A DNA stretch of 64,000 bases, from positions 786,299 to 850,298 of the forward strand of contig JANPYM010000011.1 of the NCBI GenBank assembly GCA_025890175.1, read 5' to 3'. This stretch comes from Ciborinia camelliae (lineage: Eukaryota > Ascomycota > Leotiomycetes > Helotiales > Sclerotiniaceae). Position numbers and translations under genes: made by a program. This document shows positions 1 through 12,234 of this stretch, one piece after another. Positions within the stretch are counted from its first letter, which is position 1; each line of letters opens with the position of its first letter. A model generated the notes under the pieces. The model searched no databases, was not told where the DNA came from, and saw only the letters and a list, made by a program, of their open reading frames with translations.

Positions 1-1706
1 GTAAAAGATTCTTAGAGCAATTCATCGCCCCATTATGATGAAAACCTGCAGCCGGCAGGTGTTATGCTTGATGGATGATGAGTATTAGCCTTCTCTCACA
101 ATGGTTTCATCATCTACAGAAAATACAGACTCCAGGTGGAGTTACTTGTATCTCATACTTTGATAATAAGTAATTCAATCACTAGATCATGATAGCAACA
201 ATATGCTCTAGTGGATGCACCATTTAGTTAAAACTCTTAATCTTCTTGATCTTTCATGCCTTGACAAACTTGCTCTGCTATTAGCAGGATCTCAATAAGT
301 GACGAATCCTGTGTATACTGCCTCTAGAAATGAGTGCCATAGGCTTCATTTCAAAGATCTATCCGCTAAGCTCAAATCCTGTCATATTAGACTCTCTGAT
401 TCTTCCTTTGTTTGTATGCCAGAAAGAAACCAATGAGCTATAAATTAATGACATTTTCCTCGGCCCCAGAAAATAATGCCCTGGTTTCACTGGAGTTTGT
501 CTAGATTTGAGAGAGAGAGAACAGTCTTTAACTGGATTTCTATCATGAAAGGGCTTTTTTTAATTGCAAAACAAGAAAACAAGGTTATCAGCTCCCAAAT
601 ACCCCTTTATGCACCTACATCGGAGATACTTCGGACCGAAATTTGCTTATGCGCGGTTCTCATCTAGCACCAACCTCACATTCCCTATTTTCAGCAGAAA
701 TCAATACATCGCTTCACAAAGGTCAAGTAACCCCAATCTAATCTCAGAGAATCAATCTGTTACCCATACTAGATATGAAATCACATCATATTGTGGCATC
801 AACTTACATAGATTGCCAATTAGACCTCATGCAGTTATTTTAGGTCAATACACAATCCTCCAACTTGAATGACCTGCCACCTAGATCTAGATGTATGTCT
901 TTAAGTTATTGTCTGGGGTTAAAAGAGGAAAATGGGAACAGGCCTACATTAAAATATAGAATTCATCACAGAGCATCAAAAAGCTTGCCTCAATGCAGCT
1001 ATTTGGATATGAATACTGCACTTTCGAGAGAAGATTGCTTTCATTTGGGTCTTGTTTACTAGTTAGTCCGTACTATTGGACACCCTGTACGAATTGGAGA
1101 TGCAGAGTGAGAATAGAGGTCAAAGAATGTGTTGGTTAGAGTGAGTTATGCATGGTACTAGTGTACCTTTCCCGTTGTGCTTTGAGGCTCAGAACTTCAA
1201 ATTGGCTGTATCTCCAATTGGTACTCAGCTTTTTGAGAAAACTTTATTGGCCTTTTTACAAGATTTTTCCCATTCCGTACAAGAACTGGTATACCAATTG
1301 CTAAAACTAGCAAGGGGAAGTTGTATAAGCCTGTTCTCTCAGTCTGCTACCAGAAAGAATGCTCAGGAGGTGGGTATCTCAGCAATCCCAATAATCTGAT
1401 GAAAATACACAACAATCAATCCCTCCAACAAACCAGGTCCCCAGCGACAGTATGAGTCATCCAACCACAAACTTCTTCCAGCTTTAAATCCGAAATTTGC
1501 TTTGATGTTCCTGGGGTTGCCCCCCAGTCATCAAAACTTTGAGAAGTCTCTCAGGTTTCAACCAACATAGGTTTTCCATGGATGCTCAAATTGGCAGAGA
1601 TGAATCGGTGAGAACTTGAAGTCATTCGGAAAAGAAATCTGGGTTTCCTTCTCGAATACAAATTGAGCTCGTCTAATTGCGGGATGTTTGGAATTCTATA
1701 TCTTGG
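1..1706. other. gene-free left end
   Basis: No reading frame here has family motifs, convincing splice signals or more than about 100 codons. The longest open stretches lack recognisable protein character. It may hold the downstream or upstream flank of a gene outside the window. I see no tRNA or repeat. Confidence 0.5.
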
Positions 1707-2648
1707 TTAGAGCTGGTAATGATAGACCGTGGGGGACTTGAGAGTAATACATACCCAATCCCTAGATAATTTCTCGAGCCTCCAGAAAAGCAGGGTTGGG
1801 TTGGATATCGTGCGCTCAGCCGGATCCCAACTTGGATAAGCTACGGCGGGGCGAATGGGTTTTCCACGATAATCTTCTCTCACAAAAGGGCCCTCCCGTT
1901 CATTGTTCCAAAAGAGGCAAAGCATATCCCGGTTTTGCTGCAGGCGACGACGGTCTTCTCTGAAATGTGCGGATCTCATGAATCCTAGTGAATTAGTCGG
2001 TTTCTTCGTCGCCACGATTATGGTTTCGCAGTCGTAGAATCTCCCTAACAGCTTCCACATAAAACCAGTATGTTTCGATCCATTGACAACAAGATGTCTG
2101 ATATTGATTCTTCTTGTTATTGCCTCCTGTGCACACGGCAAGTAAATTGGATGAGGGCCGCTGTTTGTAAATTCCGAATCAGTTTCCCGATTGTAGCGCC
2201 ATTCTTGGAAAACAAAACAATCCTCGAAATGGACAATATCCTTGTCCTCGTTGAAGTATGTTAATTGTTCATCTCTGTCACCCATGGGAATTTTTTTGAA
2301 TTCCTTCTTATACAAGTCCTCGCCAGCTTCTCGAGAGAGAACGCATATAAAAAATATGGGAGGGATTTTGTAGGACACATTTTGAAAACTGGTAATGGCT
2401 ACCAACTGCTCTGTGCTCTGGTTTTCCATCTCCAATGGACCCTCGGTTAGCTCTCTTTCTACGGCCCTGTAGATTCTGATGACGTTTGGAGTTTCTGCAT
2501 TAATTCTTCCATACCACTTCCAAATGAGCACCTGAACCTCCTTTGGAAGCAAAGGAAACCTATAGAATGTTCCTTTTGAAGCTGGCACTGCATGCTGAAT
2601 TAACTCTTCAATTTTGACGACCTCTCTTGCAACTTCTGGGTGCGACAT
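1707..2648 (-). CDS. 2EXR-domain protein
   Basis: Single-exon gene of 313 residues. The ATG at 2648 (MSHPEV) is chosen because the open frame further upstream starts only with TTG. Residues about 30-50 contain FPLLPKEVQVLIWKWY, which matches the 2EXR signature (F-x-x-L-P-x-E-[IV]-[RQ]-x-x-I-W) common in Leotiomycetes and Sordariomycetes. The rest is the usual mixture of short hydrophobic beta-like segments with a charged middle. No signal peptide or membrane segment is visible. The 2EXR family resembles F-box proteins in its N-terminal helix, but its function is not established. It stands alone, more than 900 bases from the next gene. Family call is firm; function is unknown. Confidence 0.8.
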   Translation of the reverse strand: MSHPEVAREVVKIEELIQHAVPASKGTFYRFPLLPKEVQVLIWKWYGRINAETPNVIRIYRAVERELTEGPLEMENQSTEQLVAITSFQNVSYKIPPIFFICVLSREAGEDLYKKEFKKIPMGDRDEQLTYFNEDKDIVHFEDCFVFQEWRYNRETDSEFTNSGPHPIYLPCAQEAITRRINIRHLVVNGSKHTGFMWKLLGRFYDCETIIVATKKPTNSLGFMRSAHFREDRRRLQQNRDMLCLFWNNEREGPFVREDYRGKPIRPAVAYPSWDPAERTISNPTLLFWRLEKLSRDWVCITLKSPTVYHYQL

Positions 2649-3612
2649 TTTATAAAACTCAATCAAATGAGTAATTGATTGGTGAGAACCGGGAGTTGAA
2701 AATGGAAGCTAAATTTTGTATTAGTTTGGATTATCTGCAAGAAACATTGCAATGCTGGTATGCAACATTAGACAGTCGGAAGGTCTTCCTGGAGCATAGT
2801 TTGAAATGCCGCGAGACAGCATGATTGTGGAGTATCAAATATGGGGGGGAAAACTTACTCAAAAGTTTCTTCTTGCAGAGTACCAACAGTAAGTTGCGCC
2901 TTATTGACTTCTTTGTTCCACAGTTCCTGATGTTGAGATTGCTATCTTGATATTGGCCAACTTGAACAAACTGTGTCTGAAATTTCTTGTCCCAGTGTTG
3001 ATGAGAAAACTTTGTAAAATCTAAAAGTCAAGTTCCATCGGGAAACCTTTAATAGCCCAAAGCTAGTGATAATCGTACTAGCGCGGCAAGACTTGCTCAA
3101 ATAGACTGTAGTGCTGGTAACTGGACTGGCGTTTTCATTCTTCACTTTTCTGTTTCACTGTGCTATGTTCACCGTAAGATATTGCTGTATTTTGGTACGG
3201 CGGACAGATTCCATCTGTCTACTTACAAATCATTAGACGGAGGGAGATATAACCTGATGTTTTCCTAACATTTAGATTACTACATAATTTTCATATGCTT
3301 AAAAGCAATAAAATCACTATTCTATTACCCCACTGGCTAGGAATAATACATCAAATTGAGGAGTATCGGGGGTGTTGGTAAATAGTGAATTATGATGTCA
3401 AATAATCAGTTAGCAAATGTAGAGGTACAAAGACATTATCCAACATTTCCTTGCATTAACTCTAGATACTTCTCGAAATCTATTTCAATAACCAAAAAGT
3501 CGACTACCAGCACATGCGACGCGATTTTGATCAGATTCTAGCACAATGCCAAATACCTATATCTACCAGTTCAACCAAGAGAGGGAGCAGGTAAGATCTA
3601 GACATAAAAGAG
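2649..3612. other. intergenic, upstream of the 2EXR gene
   Basis: Between the 2EXR start and the end of the acetyltransferase gene. It should hold the 2EXR promoter. AT-rich, with no repeat, RNA gene or credible coding frame seen. Confidence 0.4.
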
Positions 3613-4661
3613 TTACACTGCCATCAACCCACCAATCCCTTCATCGATATACTCTTCACTACATGTTTCCCCTATCTGCAAATCTGTCCACTCTTTCTCT
3701 ATTTTACCATCGCTCACCAATTCTCCCTCTTCTTTCCTCTCAGGTCTAACCACTCTTCGCAATACATCGAACCCATAATTCTTATATAAAGACACTCCCT
3801 TCTCACTTTCTTCCACAAAGACATCCAGTCCAAGCTCAGCTGCTTTGTTTGTCACCCATTCAATTAGCATGTTGCCAATACCATGTCCGCTGCGAGAGGA
3901 TTCGGTAAAGACTACTACCACGGCTATGAAAACATGAATGTTAGTTAACTAACTCCAAGACTGCTGCCTTGAGAGAAATGTCTTCGATCTTTAGAGAGGG
4001 GAACAAGAAAGAGCAGATTGATAGAGAGAAACTAACCAACATGCGCACCCCTGGTCTCTCTAATCCCCTTCGAAATCTCCATCAATCCTTCTGTCATCTC
4101 TCTCCTGTAACATGGAGTCATCAGCGGCTGCTTCACATGAAAAGCATCCAAAGTGGAATGAAGAACCAAAAGCGAATTAAAATTTGGAGAAGATACGGAT
4201 AAAACATCGAACTAGACCTCCAAAACAAGCACTTTCGACCCAAAGAATCGATAAACATACCTTACTTCACCCTTCTCCAACAACCAAGAATCAATCTTCT
4301 GATCTTCCTCCTCCTTTCCCTCCCTCACGATTCGAAAATTCGCACCCCCAACAATCTTATCTCCCTCGTATGCGGCGATCCAATGGCTGCAAGGATCAAC
4401 GCAGTGTCTCCACCATTGTCTTACTATTAAGTCTTTTATTGCGTCTTCTTTTCCACATTCCTCTTTTCTTTCTACCCCCTTTCCTCCTCTTACTTCTTCT
4501 TTCTCCGCCATTATACTCCCATTCTCATCCCCATCCCCATCCCCATCGGCACCCATACAAGAGGCTTGCAGTTCTATAACGAGAGCAAAATCGATCGGAG
4601 TAGTAATTTCGCGGATTTGGAAGATAGGAATGGAGGCAACGGAAGATGTTGAGTTAGGCAT
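3613..4661 (-). CDS. GNAT-family N-acetyltransferase (copy A)
   Basis: Predicted exons 4661-4261, 4104-4037 and 3923-3613 give 780 nt (259 residues). Donors are GTATGT and GTTAGT. The C-terminal third has the acetyl-CoA-binding core: a V-V-V-V-F strand, then SRSGHGIGNMLIEW (R-x-x-G-x-G/A loop), then ADLGLDVFVEESEKG-like helix and LYKNYGF, the classical GNAT motif A and B order. It is the same family as the gene at 12235-12997: both have W-W/F-R-H-x-x-D near residue 90, SHW, the K-G-x-R-G-x-H-x-G junction and a shared intron phase. An acidic Gly-Asp stretch near residue 40 is encoded by a hexanucleotide repeat. Such fungal proteins are usually annotated as puttative small-molecule acetyltransferases; the substrate cannot be told from sequence. 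The first intron (156 nt) is absent from copy B. Confidence 0.8.
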
Positions 4662-5426
4662 TATGGTCTGGAAACCTGTAAGAAATATCTGCTAGATTCG
4701 TCTGGACAAATACAACCAGACCTTTCATACAAGGACTGCGAAGACTACAGGAAAATAGTAGAAAGCAAACTCTAGCAACAAAGAGGGAAAGAACTCGAAG
4801 GAACGGAATAAAAGATGCATTCAGGTAGTTATCTACAACCGCTGAGTTCTTCACGTTCTGTTAAAGATTGATTGATTCTCGAGGTCCTTATTTACCCCGC
4901 ATAAGCACATAAACATATTACTGCGCGATTGTTGGCTGCAAGCTGGCTGCATGTTGGTTGTAGGTTGGATCTAACAGTTTGTTCAGGGGTCGCTCTGTAA
5001 TGATCAATCGGAGATATTTCCGGTTCCCGAATATGGGAATTCGCTTCCGTGGGAGCCGGCTTGGAATTGTATTGAAGGATAAAGGGGAAATTTTTGAACA
5101 AGTGATCAAAGAGCCGTGATGATTAAAGATTATTTCGAGGGCGTGGGGAGGCATGCTGGGTTTCTGTTATGTGATTGACATCTTCTCTTGGCCATAAAAG
5201 TATCTTGGATGTTGTAATCACCAATGAGGGAATATATCATCTGAGACTAGGAGACTATTTGATTATTGAACTTAGATTCAAACATTGAAGAGTGAAGTGA
5301 GTAATCTAAGCCTGATAAATACATTTCTCGAACTTTTGTTGGGAACCCATAAATATGCCTATGATCCTTTACTTCACCATCAAAAACGCGTTTCATCAGT
5401 TATTAAAAATAATCCACCAATATACC
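4662..5426. other. intergenic between GNAT A and MFS gene
   Basis: Holds the GNAT A promoter on the minus strand and the 3' flank of the transporter gene. No other feature recognised. Confidence 0.4.
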
Positions 5427-7232
5427 CTAAAACACAAACCTAAACCCCGGCCAATCATCACCCCAATTTCCCTCTTCCTCCCTTCCCTCCCCTTCCCTAT
5501 TCTTCCTCTTCCTTTCCTCATCCTCTCTGAACCTATAATCCCTCCCTCCTCTATCCCTAATCGCATTCTCCCTCTTCAACCCCCAAAAGAAAACAATACA
5601 CATGACTCCACACATCAACAACATCCCTAAAGAGACACCGTATCCAGTAGGGTATCTTGGTGCCTGATTGGTTAAAAAGATATTCGATGCGATGATGCCA
5701 CCGATATTACCGATGCCTATTAGGAGGGCCGTGGAGATGGAACGTTTGTAGTGGCCTGCCATGTTCTGTTTGATGCGGTGTTATTAAGTGCTGTGCGGGT
5801 TATGGGTTGGGTAATGGAAGGGAAGGGATGGAAAGGGAAAGGGAAAGGAGAAAAAGGATGATTGACAATGGAGAGGCGCATACATTAGCAAACCAAGCCC
5901 AAGTAACAGGTTGTGTCATATACCCGCCTGTAGTGATTAAAAAACAAGCCATATATTTAACACCAATCGAGACATGCGATTGGCAAAGGAGGATTATGTA
6001 GCCTATAGAACCCACGACCACCCCAGAGATAGCAAATCCAAAACGGTGCTTGAGGTGATCGGCAAGATATCCTATTATGAGTGACTTCAAGTAAAATCGG
6101 TTTAGCTTTGTAACCAGGACACTTGAATGACGGGAAAATAAAAGGCAAACCTACCGTAATAGCAGCCACACAAAAGATGGGAATACTTCTAACCTGACTA
6201 CTAATCGCTGTGTATCCCAACTCGTCAATGATAGTAGGAATGAAGAAGCTCGTGGCATATCCCGTATTCAAAACGCCCATGTACATGAAAATTCCCACGT
6301 AAATCTTCCAATCGCTCAATATCCTATTCAATGATCTCTTGTTTAACGTATTAAGCTCTGTGTCACCACCTATATCATCTTTTAATCGCCGAATTAAGAT
6401 TTGGCGTTCGGTAGAAGTGAGAAAGGTGGAAGTTTCGGGCCAATCGGCTAAGATACCGAAGAACTTAAAGGCGAGTACGACAACAATGGTGAGGAGTCCT
6501 TCGATTATGAAAATCCAGCGCCAGCCAGCCAAATTACCTACACCGTCCATATGAGCAAGAGCATACGCAAATAGACCTCCAAATGCGCCAGAAATTATTG
6601 AGGCGCAAAAGAATAAATTGAGACGCCATTGTAATTCGTAACGTTTGTAATACATAGAAATAAGGTAGACGGCGCCCGGAGTGAAACCTGCTTCGAAGAG
6701 TCCGAGAAGGAATCGAAGACCGACGAGTGCACGATTTGTATGGACTAGTCCTTCGCATACTGTGATAATTCCCCATAGGGTCATTATGACAGTTAACCAA
6801 AGTGATGGTGGGAGACGACGAAGGATAAGATTGGAGGGAAATTCGAATAAAATGTAGCTGTGAGTTTTCTTAGTATCGATCATGCACACTTTGCAACCTA
6901 GAAAGCAAGTCCATAAACCAAAAAACAACAACCTACGGAGGGAAGAAAATCAAAAGAACAACATTGTAGTCATGCCCAACCATTTTTAAATCTTTGGTCA
7001 TCCCTTGAATTTTTGCATTTCCAATATTGATTCTATCAAGGAATGCAAGAAGAAATAGGATCATGAGTGGAACGACAACATGTAGATCCAGTTTTCTCAG
7101 CAAAGCTTTCTCAATTGCAGGATCTATTTGGGATGGAAAGACCTCAGAATCAACCGCACGTGCTTTAGCGGTCGTGGTGAGAAATTTTTTCTCATCCGAA
7201 GGAGATATTGGAGAATCAGATGAGGGACACAT
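5427..7232 (-). CDS. MFS transporter, anion:cation symporter (ACS/Dal5-TNA1-like)
   Basis: Predicted exons 7232-6937, 6857-6155, 6084-5884 and 5765-5427 sum to 1539 nt (512 residues), the usual size for this family. The ATG at 7232 (MCPSSD, context ACAATG) is preferred over one 12 codons upstream. A cytosolic N-terminus is followed by about 12 hydrophobic segments. ACS hallmarks are visible: D-R-x-N-I-G-N-A in the TM1-2 region, PYILFEFPSNLILRR after the first intron, WRLNLFF, GWRWIFIIEG ending TM6, a central cytosolic loop with WPE, and W-F-A-N-N-M-A-G-H-Y-K-R across the last intron. The family includes yeast Dal5 and Tna1 and fungal pantothenate/nicotinate carriers that import organic anions with protons at the plasma membrane. 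The actual substrate is not predictable. It lies 0.76 kb downstream of the acetylornithine aminotransferase, same strand, with no evident functional link. Confidence 0.88.
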
Positions 7233-7996
7233 TGTAATTGACAAGACCTGTAGAAATGTGTAAAACAAATTTATGCAATGAGCAGTGTGATGAATTCATT
7301 TCTGCTGTTATGGTATAGATATAGCAGCTTAAGGAAGTGCATGGGGTGACTATCCGGATAAAACAAAATGTGGCGTGGGGAAGAATCATGCAAATACACA
7401 ATTCTGCAATTGTGAATGGCTATTTAATATTGGTCCACTTGACACGACTTACCACAGTCGATCAACTTGGTCCAATGCATTTTGTGTCCAAGGTCTCAAT
7501 CTTTATATTGTTCGTCGACTCGTTCTTTTCGGATCATCGGCGGCCCTGGGAAAACTTCTCGCAAGCATTGAACTCCATCATATGATTCCCATAGGCGATA
7601 AATATCTTCGAAAACTAAAGCTTGATGAATCATGATCGAGGATCATATTAAATAAAGTAGTTGAATGTTGAAGACTAGTAAGTAGTACATAGTTTAGCCG
7701 ACTTGAAGTAATTGCGGTGATCATCATCTTGCGACGAAACTCTAGCGTATCGATCACCGTATATATACTGCAAGATACGGAAAGAAGATACACAATCCAT
7801 TCAACTGAATACTTATAAGCTGAAAATAACGGAATTCTGCACGCATACGAAACATGGGTAGTTATATTGCACGATAACTGCATCCAATATGTTCAGAAAT
7901 TCCAACCCATTTTTATATACAATTCGCTCCAATAACGCCATTTATGCTGTATGCAAGCAATCCCCCTTGGGGGTAAAATTAGCTTCAACAAAATGA
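7233..7996. other. intergenic between MFS and arg8
   Basis: Promoter side of the transporter gene and 3' flank of arg8. No repeat, RNA gene or coding frame supported. Confidence 0.4.
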
Positions 7997-9578
7997 TTAA
8001 TTTGGCGAATCAACTTCACCATGAACCTGAACCCCTTGCGGCTCCTCTACTGGAGAAGTAGCAACCCGCATTGCTTCCTCCAAAATGCGGAACCCTTCCT
8101 CGATTTCTTGCTCAGTAATATTCAAGCTTGGTACGAATCTCAAGGTGTTGGTTCCAGCCGTAATGATCAGCAAACCTCTCTCTCTAGCAGCTGTGACAAT
8201 TGGTGCAGGATCTTGGCTTAATTGTAAACCCAAGTGCAATCCTCTGCCTCTAATTTCTGTGACGAGTTCTGGGTATTTTGATTGTAGTACTTGGAAATGT
8301 TTCTTGAATATGTCTGACTTTGCGATGACATCTTTTTGTAATGACGGATCAGATAATCGAGAGACAATGTAATGAGCTATCCGGGATCCTAATGGATTTC
8401 CACCAAAGGTAGTTCCGTGATCACCAACCTTGATCTTCTCCGTTACGTTTTTGTTGACAATTGTTGCTCCAATGGGGAAACCATTTCCGAGAGCCTTAGC
8501 CGTAGTGATAATATCTGGGTGAGCTGATTTTGGCAATGAAGCATGAGCCCAGAAAGTTCCCGTTCGTGAAAGTCCACATTGTATCTCGTCATAGATGAGA
8601 ACTGCACCAACCTCACGGCAACGAGCTGCGAGTGCAGTAAGGAATTCTGCAGTTGCCACAATAACACCACCTTCTCCTTGAATTGGCTCTACTATGACAC
8701 CACAGGTACTCTCCGTAACCAAATCTTTGATAGCATCCACATCGTTATATGTTCCGTATTTAAATCCAGGTAGCATTGGGGAAAATGGTTTCTGATATTT
8801 TGGATTTGGGGTTGCGGACAATGAACCCATGGTTCGGCCATGGAAAGAATTTTGAAATGATACGACTTCGAATTTGGCACCTGATGGATCAACAACCTTT
8901 CCGGTCTTTCGAGCAAACTTTATGGCGGCTTCGTTAGCTTCACTGCCAGAGTTGCAGATGAAAACAGCTTGAGCATCGTGCATTGAATTCGATTCGAGAG
9001 TCTTTTCGATGAGAAGTTGCGAGAGAGCTCCGGTCCATGGATTATGATATAAATTTGAAGTATGGATAAGAGTTGTCGCCTAAATTGTTGATTTGTATTA
9101 GATGAGTCACTCAGGAGAGAATGAAGGGGAGAACTTACTTGTTCTGACATAATCTTTGCAATTTCAGGATCGCAGTGTCCGAGGGAATTGACTGCTATAC
9201 CAGACGTGAAATCCAAATATTTTCTCTCCTCTACATCCCAAAGATAACATCCGGATCCCTTCACGAACATTGGTGGTGGTCGGGCATAGGTTGCAACCAT
9301 ATATGGCGCTTGTTCTGCGACGAGACGTGCTGTTTGAGAATTTGGTGAAGGATCTGGATTCGACAGCTTGCTCTCGCTCTTAATGACTTGTTAGTAGATG
9401 GTAATATTGTTGGCACATCATATCATACATGAATATTGTGCTTAGCTTCATCTAGTAGGTTTGTTGCAGCGGCTGTTGCTTGTGAGGCATTTCTCCTCAT
9501 AACGCCATTGACAACCGGTGATACATTTCCAGCTTTCAGAGTAGCTACCACTCGTTTCGCGGAAAATCGAAGGGCCAT
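7997..9578 (-). CDS. arg8: acetylornithine aminotransferase, mitochondrial
   Basis: Predicted exons 9578-9429, 9378-9139 and 9079-7997 sum to 1473 nt (490 residues). The enzyme transfers an amino group from glutamate to N-acetylglutamate semialdehyde, making N-acetylornithine in arginine synthesis in the mitochondrial matrix. The N-terminus (MALRFSAKRVVATLKAG..) is Arg/Lys/Ser-rich without acids, a likely mitochondrial presequence. Class-III aminotransferase features: GSGCYLWDVEERKYLDFTSG, GSEANE (175-180), NSFHGRT near 207-212, EPIQGEGG (261-268), IYDEIQCG with D294, and TTAKALGNGFPIGA in which K325 is the pyridoxal-phosphate lysine. HGTTFGGNPL follows. The start is chosen because it supplies the presequence. 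Intron 2 contains a Gcn4/Cpc1-type site (see separate entry). Confident at family and reaction level. Confidence 0.93.
9103..9109 (-). promoter_or_regulatory. TGACTCA (Gcn4/Cpc1-type) site inside arg8 intron 2
   Basis: The minus strand reads TGACTCA within the 59-nt intron 9138-9080 of arg8. This heptamer is the consensus bound by Gcn4/Cpc1 bZIP factors, which control amino-acid genes in fungi. An intronic site could act or could be chance; no such site was noticed upstream of the start. Confidence 0.25.
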
Positions 9579-12234
9579 TTGTGAAGGATGTTTGGGGGAA
9601 AAAGAATGTAATGTTGAAGTTTAGAATGGCTCTCAACAACAGAGAGAGGGAGTAAAATATATCAAAGGATAAAAAAGATTACAATCTAAGCGTTATCGGA
9701 GCTAGCAGCAATGCAAGGATAAAAAACTTATGAGTAGTAGGTAGGTAGAATTTTACCCAAGTCTACAGTAAATTAATATTGAGTTTTAAGCTGTCTCTTT
9801 ATAAAGATATATAAATATATATAGTTTTTATATATCATCATCCTCTCTATTAGTGTAGGTACAAGTTTCTTAAATAGGTATTGACCTATGGCGGGATGAA
9901 GGTCCCTCATATATCATTTTCTGCCACCGCCTAGACACTATGGCTTAAAAAGGGCTAGCGTGTTCTGCCCCGCCATGCTTGACGGCGGCTAGAGCAGCAA
10001 ACCACATCCACCTACCTATTACCCTATCTCCCCGCAAATAAGTATATTTTTGAGTGCCGATATGTTATTCAACCATGAAGTAAAAGGTTCAATGTTCCCA
10101 TTATCAATTTCTTTTTGAGAACGTCGATTATGTTTCTTCATAGAGAAATTCGAGGAGAATGATAAATTACATCGAGAAGGATAAGGGTCCTGGTCCCGAG
10201 GGAGGATTTCGATCAATTATTTCTTGATAATTCTTGGCCAAACATCCCATCTTGTCCTTGTAAAAGTCGAGACTATCTAAATGATTTGACTGAGCGTGAG
10301 AGGGAATTTCCACCAATTATTCATCGCTCTCCTCAAATTCCGAATCACTCACTGACCGATATGCTTTCAAGTGATGAAGCCGGCGAAGATAAGGGAGAGA
10401 CCCAGGTCAGTTTATTTGCTGCATCGATATGCTCGATTGATCTAGGTCTCGCTTTCGATTTTGACTTGCTTCTCTTGGATTAGACCGAAGTTGATGATGA
10501 AAAGCGATATATGATATTTGAGTACCGGCTTTTGAGTATTCGTGGCGAGTTCTTGTGATGGGTTCCTTTCAAGTGATTGGTCTTTGGTTAGGAGCAGCTG
10601 ATGATTGTAATAAGATGGATAATTTACGATGCGGCCCTCTTATTTCTTTATACAACTTTTTGCCGCTGCATGAAAGGCAGGGGCTGCTAACACTTTAACT
10701 GGACTGGCCACTGGTCGAAACACTTTCAGTCATATCTTACATCCACACCTTGATCCTCTAGCGTTTGATTCTTTTTATTACTGGCTACTGGTCTATTAAG
10801 TCTATTAAGTTTTGAGGGTCTTCCACCGTGTCCCCATTTCTAGATCACAAAATCAGAGTCTACAGTTAACGCTGTTGAGATCTACTTCGGATGGTCCCGC
10901 GCGCCAATGGCGGTGTCTCTTCAGTCACTAACCGCGAGTATACGTCTTCCCGCGCGGCTTTTTCGGGCTTCTTGGGTTTCCATCTGAGATGCCTAGATTG
11001 GTACATTAGGGACTCTGTGAACCCGCCTTCACAATGCTTTTGTTCAGTTTTATGTTTGATGGGTTTAACTTTTGCGTGAACGTTATCGAACACTTCGAAT
11101 GAATTCATGGCACGCATGCTTAACGTCGCAAAGATCCCACCCATGCACTACTACTGTATTTCAAATCGAGAAAGTCATCGTGGTGGAACTTTGGCACTCT
11201 GGGCTTTCCGAGGTTGATACTATTATAATCAATGATAAATGCTCATTTTAAATACAACATTTCTAGGTATCGATCTTCATGTTCAAGTCCTACAGCGCAC
11301 TAGATGCTCAGGATGGGAAATGAGGAAAAAGAGCCGTGAATTATGGGTCATTTATCTGTGATTCTTTGAGCTTTGTTTTCGAAGTATAGAAGCTAGATGA
11401 GAGCCTCTAATAGTATATATGAGATGGCTATTCATAATATATATCTAGTGTATCTTCAAATCAAAGTTTGAAAAGACAAGCAGATCAGACATGGTATCCC
11501 GCCTGCATGAATTGAAATCGTCGAAGAAACTAGGGATTCACATGGTACAGTCACTACAAACCGACAATCCAACAACTTGGCTCTAACCAGAAATTGTTTG
11601 AAAAATAAATGTTCTCGTACCGGAGAATGGGGCATGATGCTACCGAGTTTCATATTTCCCATGATTATATTGAGAAGAAGTCCTTAGAATACGTGCATAT
11701 GTATCCTGAACGGCAATACATGTTATCAGAGAGGCCACAGAAGCATCTGGGATCTCGAATCCAGGAATACACTTCTGACAACTCTTCGATAAGACCGAGC
11801 TTCTTAAAATAGCCCCCGTCTTTAATCTTGAGTTGATCTGGATTTCACAAGCAATCCTCAATAAAAGCTACCCTCCCTAGAAAACTTTAGTAAAGAGTAA
11901 CTTATGCCACGTATACATATAATAATACGTACCTCGCAATCTTGCTTGCTAGTGATAACCTTCAATGAACGTACGATTTTTAAATTCTTAGCATCAGATC
12001 GCGCCCGCCAATATGAGGGAAATTCCTTTGTTTTTGAGCTTGGCACTGTTGAATGATAGAGGAGGCCGCTTTAAATACCTAGGTATGGATTGTCAAATTG
12101 GCAGAGGAAGTCTTTCTGCTGACGATACTAGAGAATGAACTACTCCGATGCTGTATCTGGTAAATACACCTTCCATTGATATGTCAAACTATTCAAAATG
12201 TTACTGACTATACACCATATCCCCATGATTCTCT
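9579..12234. other. 2.6-kb gene-poor region between arg8 and GNAT B
   Basis: Holds the arg8 promoter. Around 9780-9840 is an A/T-rich stretch with TATATA runs. Two weak coding hints exist but are not called as genes: a possible two-exon peptide near 10361-10557 on the plus strand (MLSSDEAGEDKG...), and a 92-codon basic frame at 10866-11144 on the minus strand. Neither has a recognisable domain. No RNA gene or long repeat seen. Confidence 0.4.

Noticed and set aside
3546..5630. Several 60-130 codon plus-strand frames over the GNAT A and MFS genes
   Set aside because: They are antisense to well-supported exons and rich in Ser/Pro/Leu as expected for shadows.
10866..11144. 92-codon ATG-started basic frame (minus)
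   Set aside because: No family motif, no splice context and no similarity to neighbours; length is within chance expectation.
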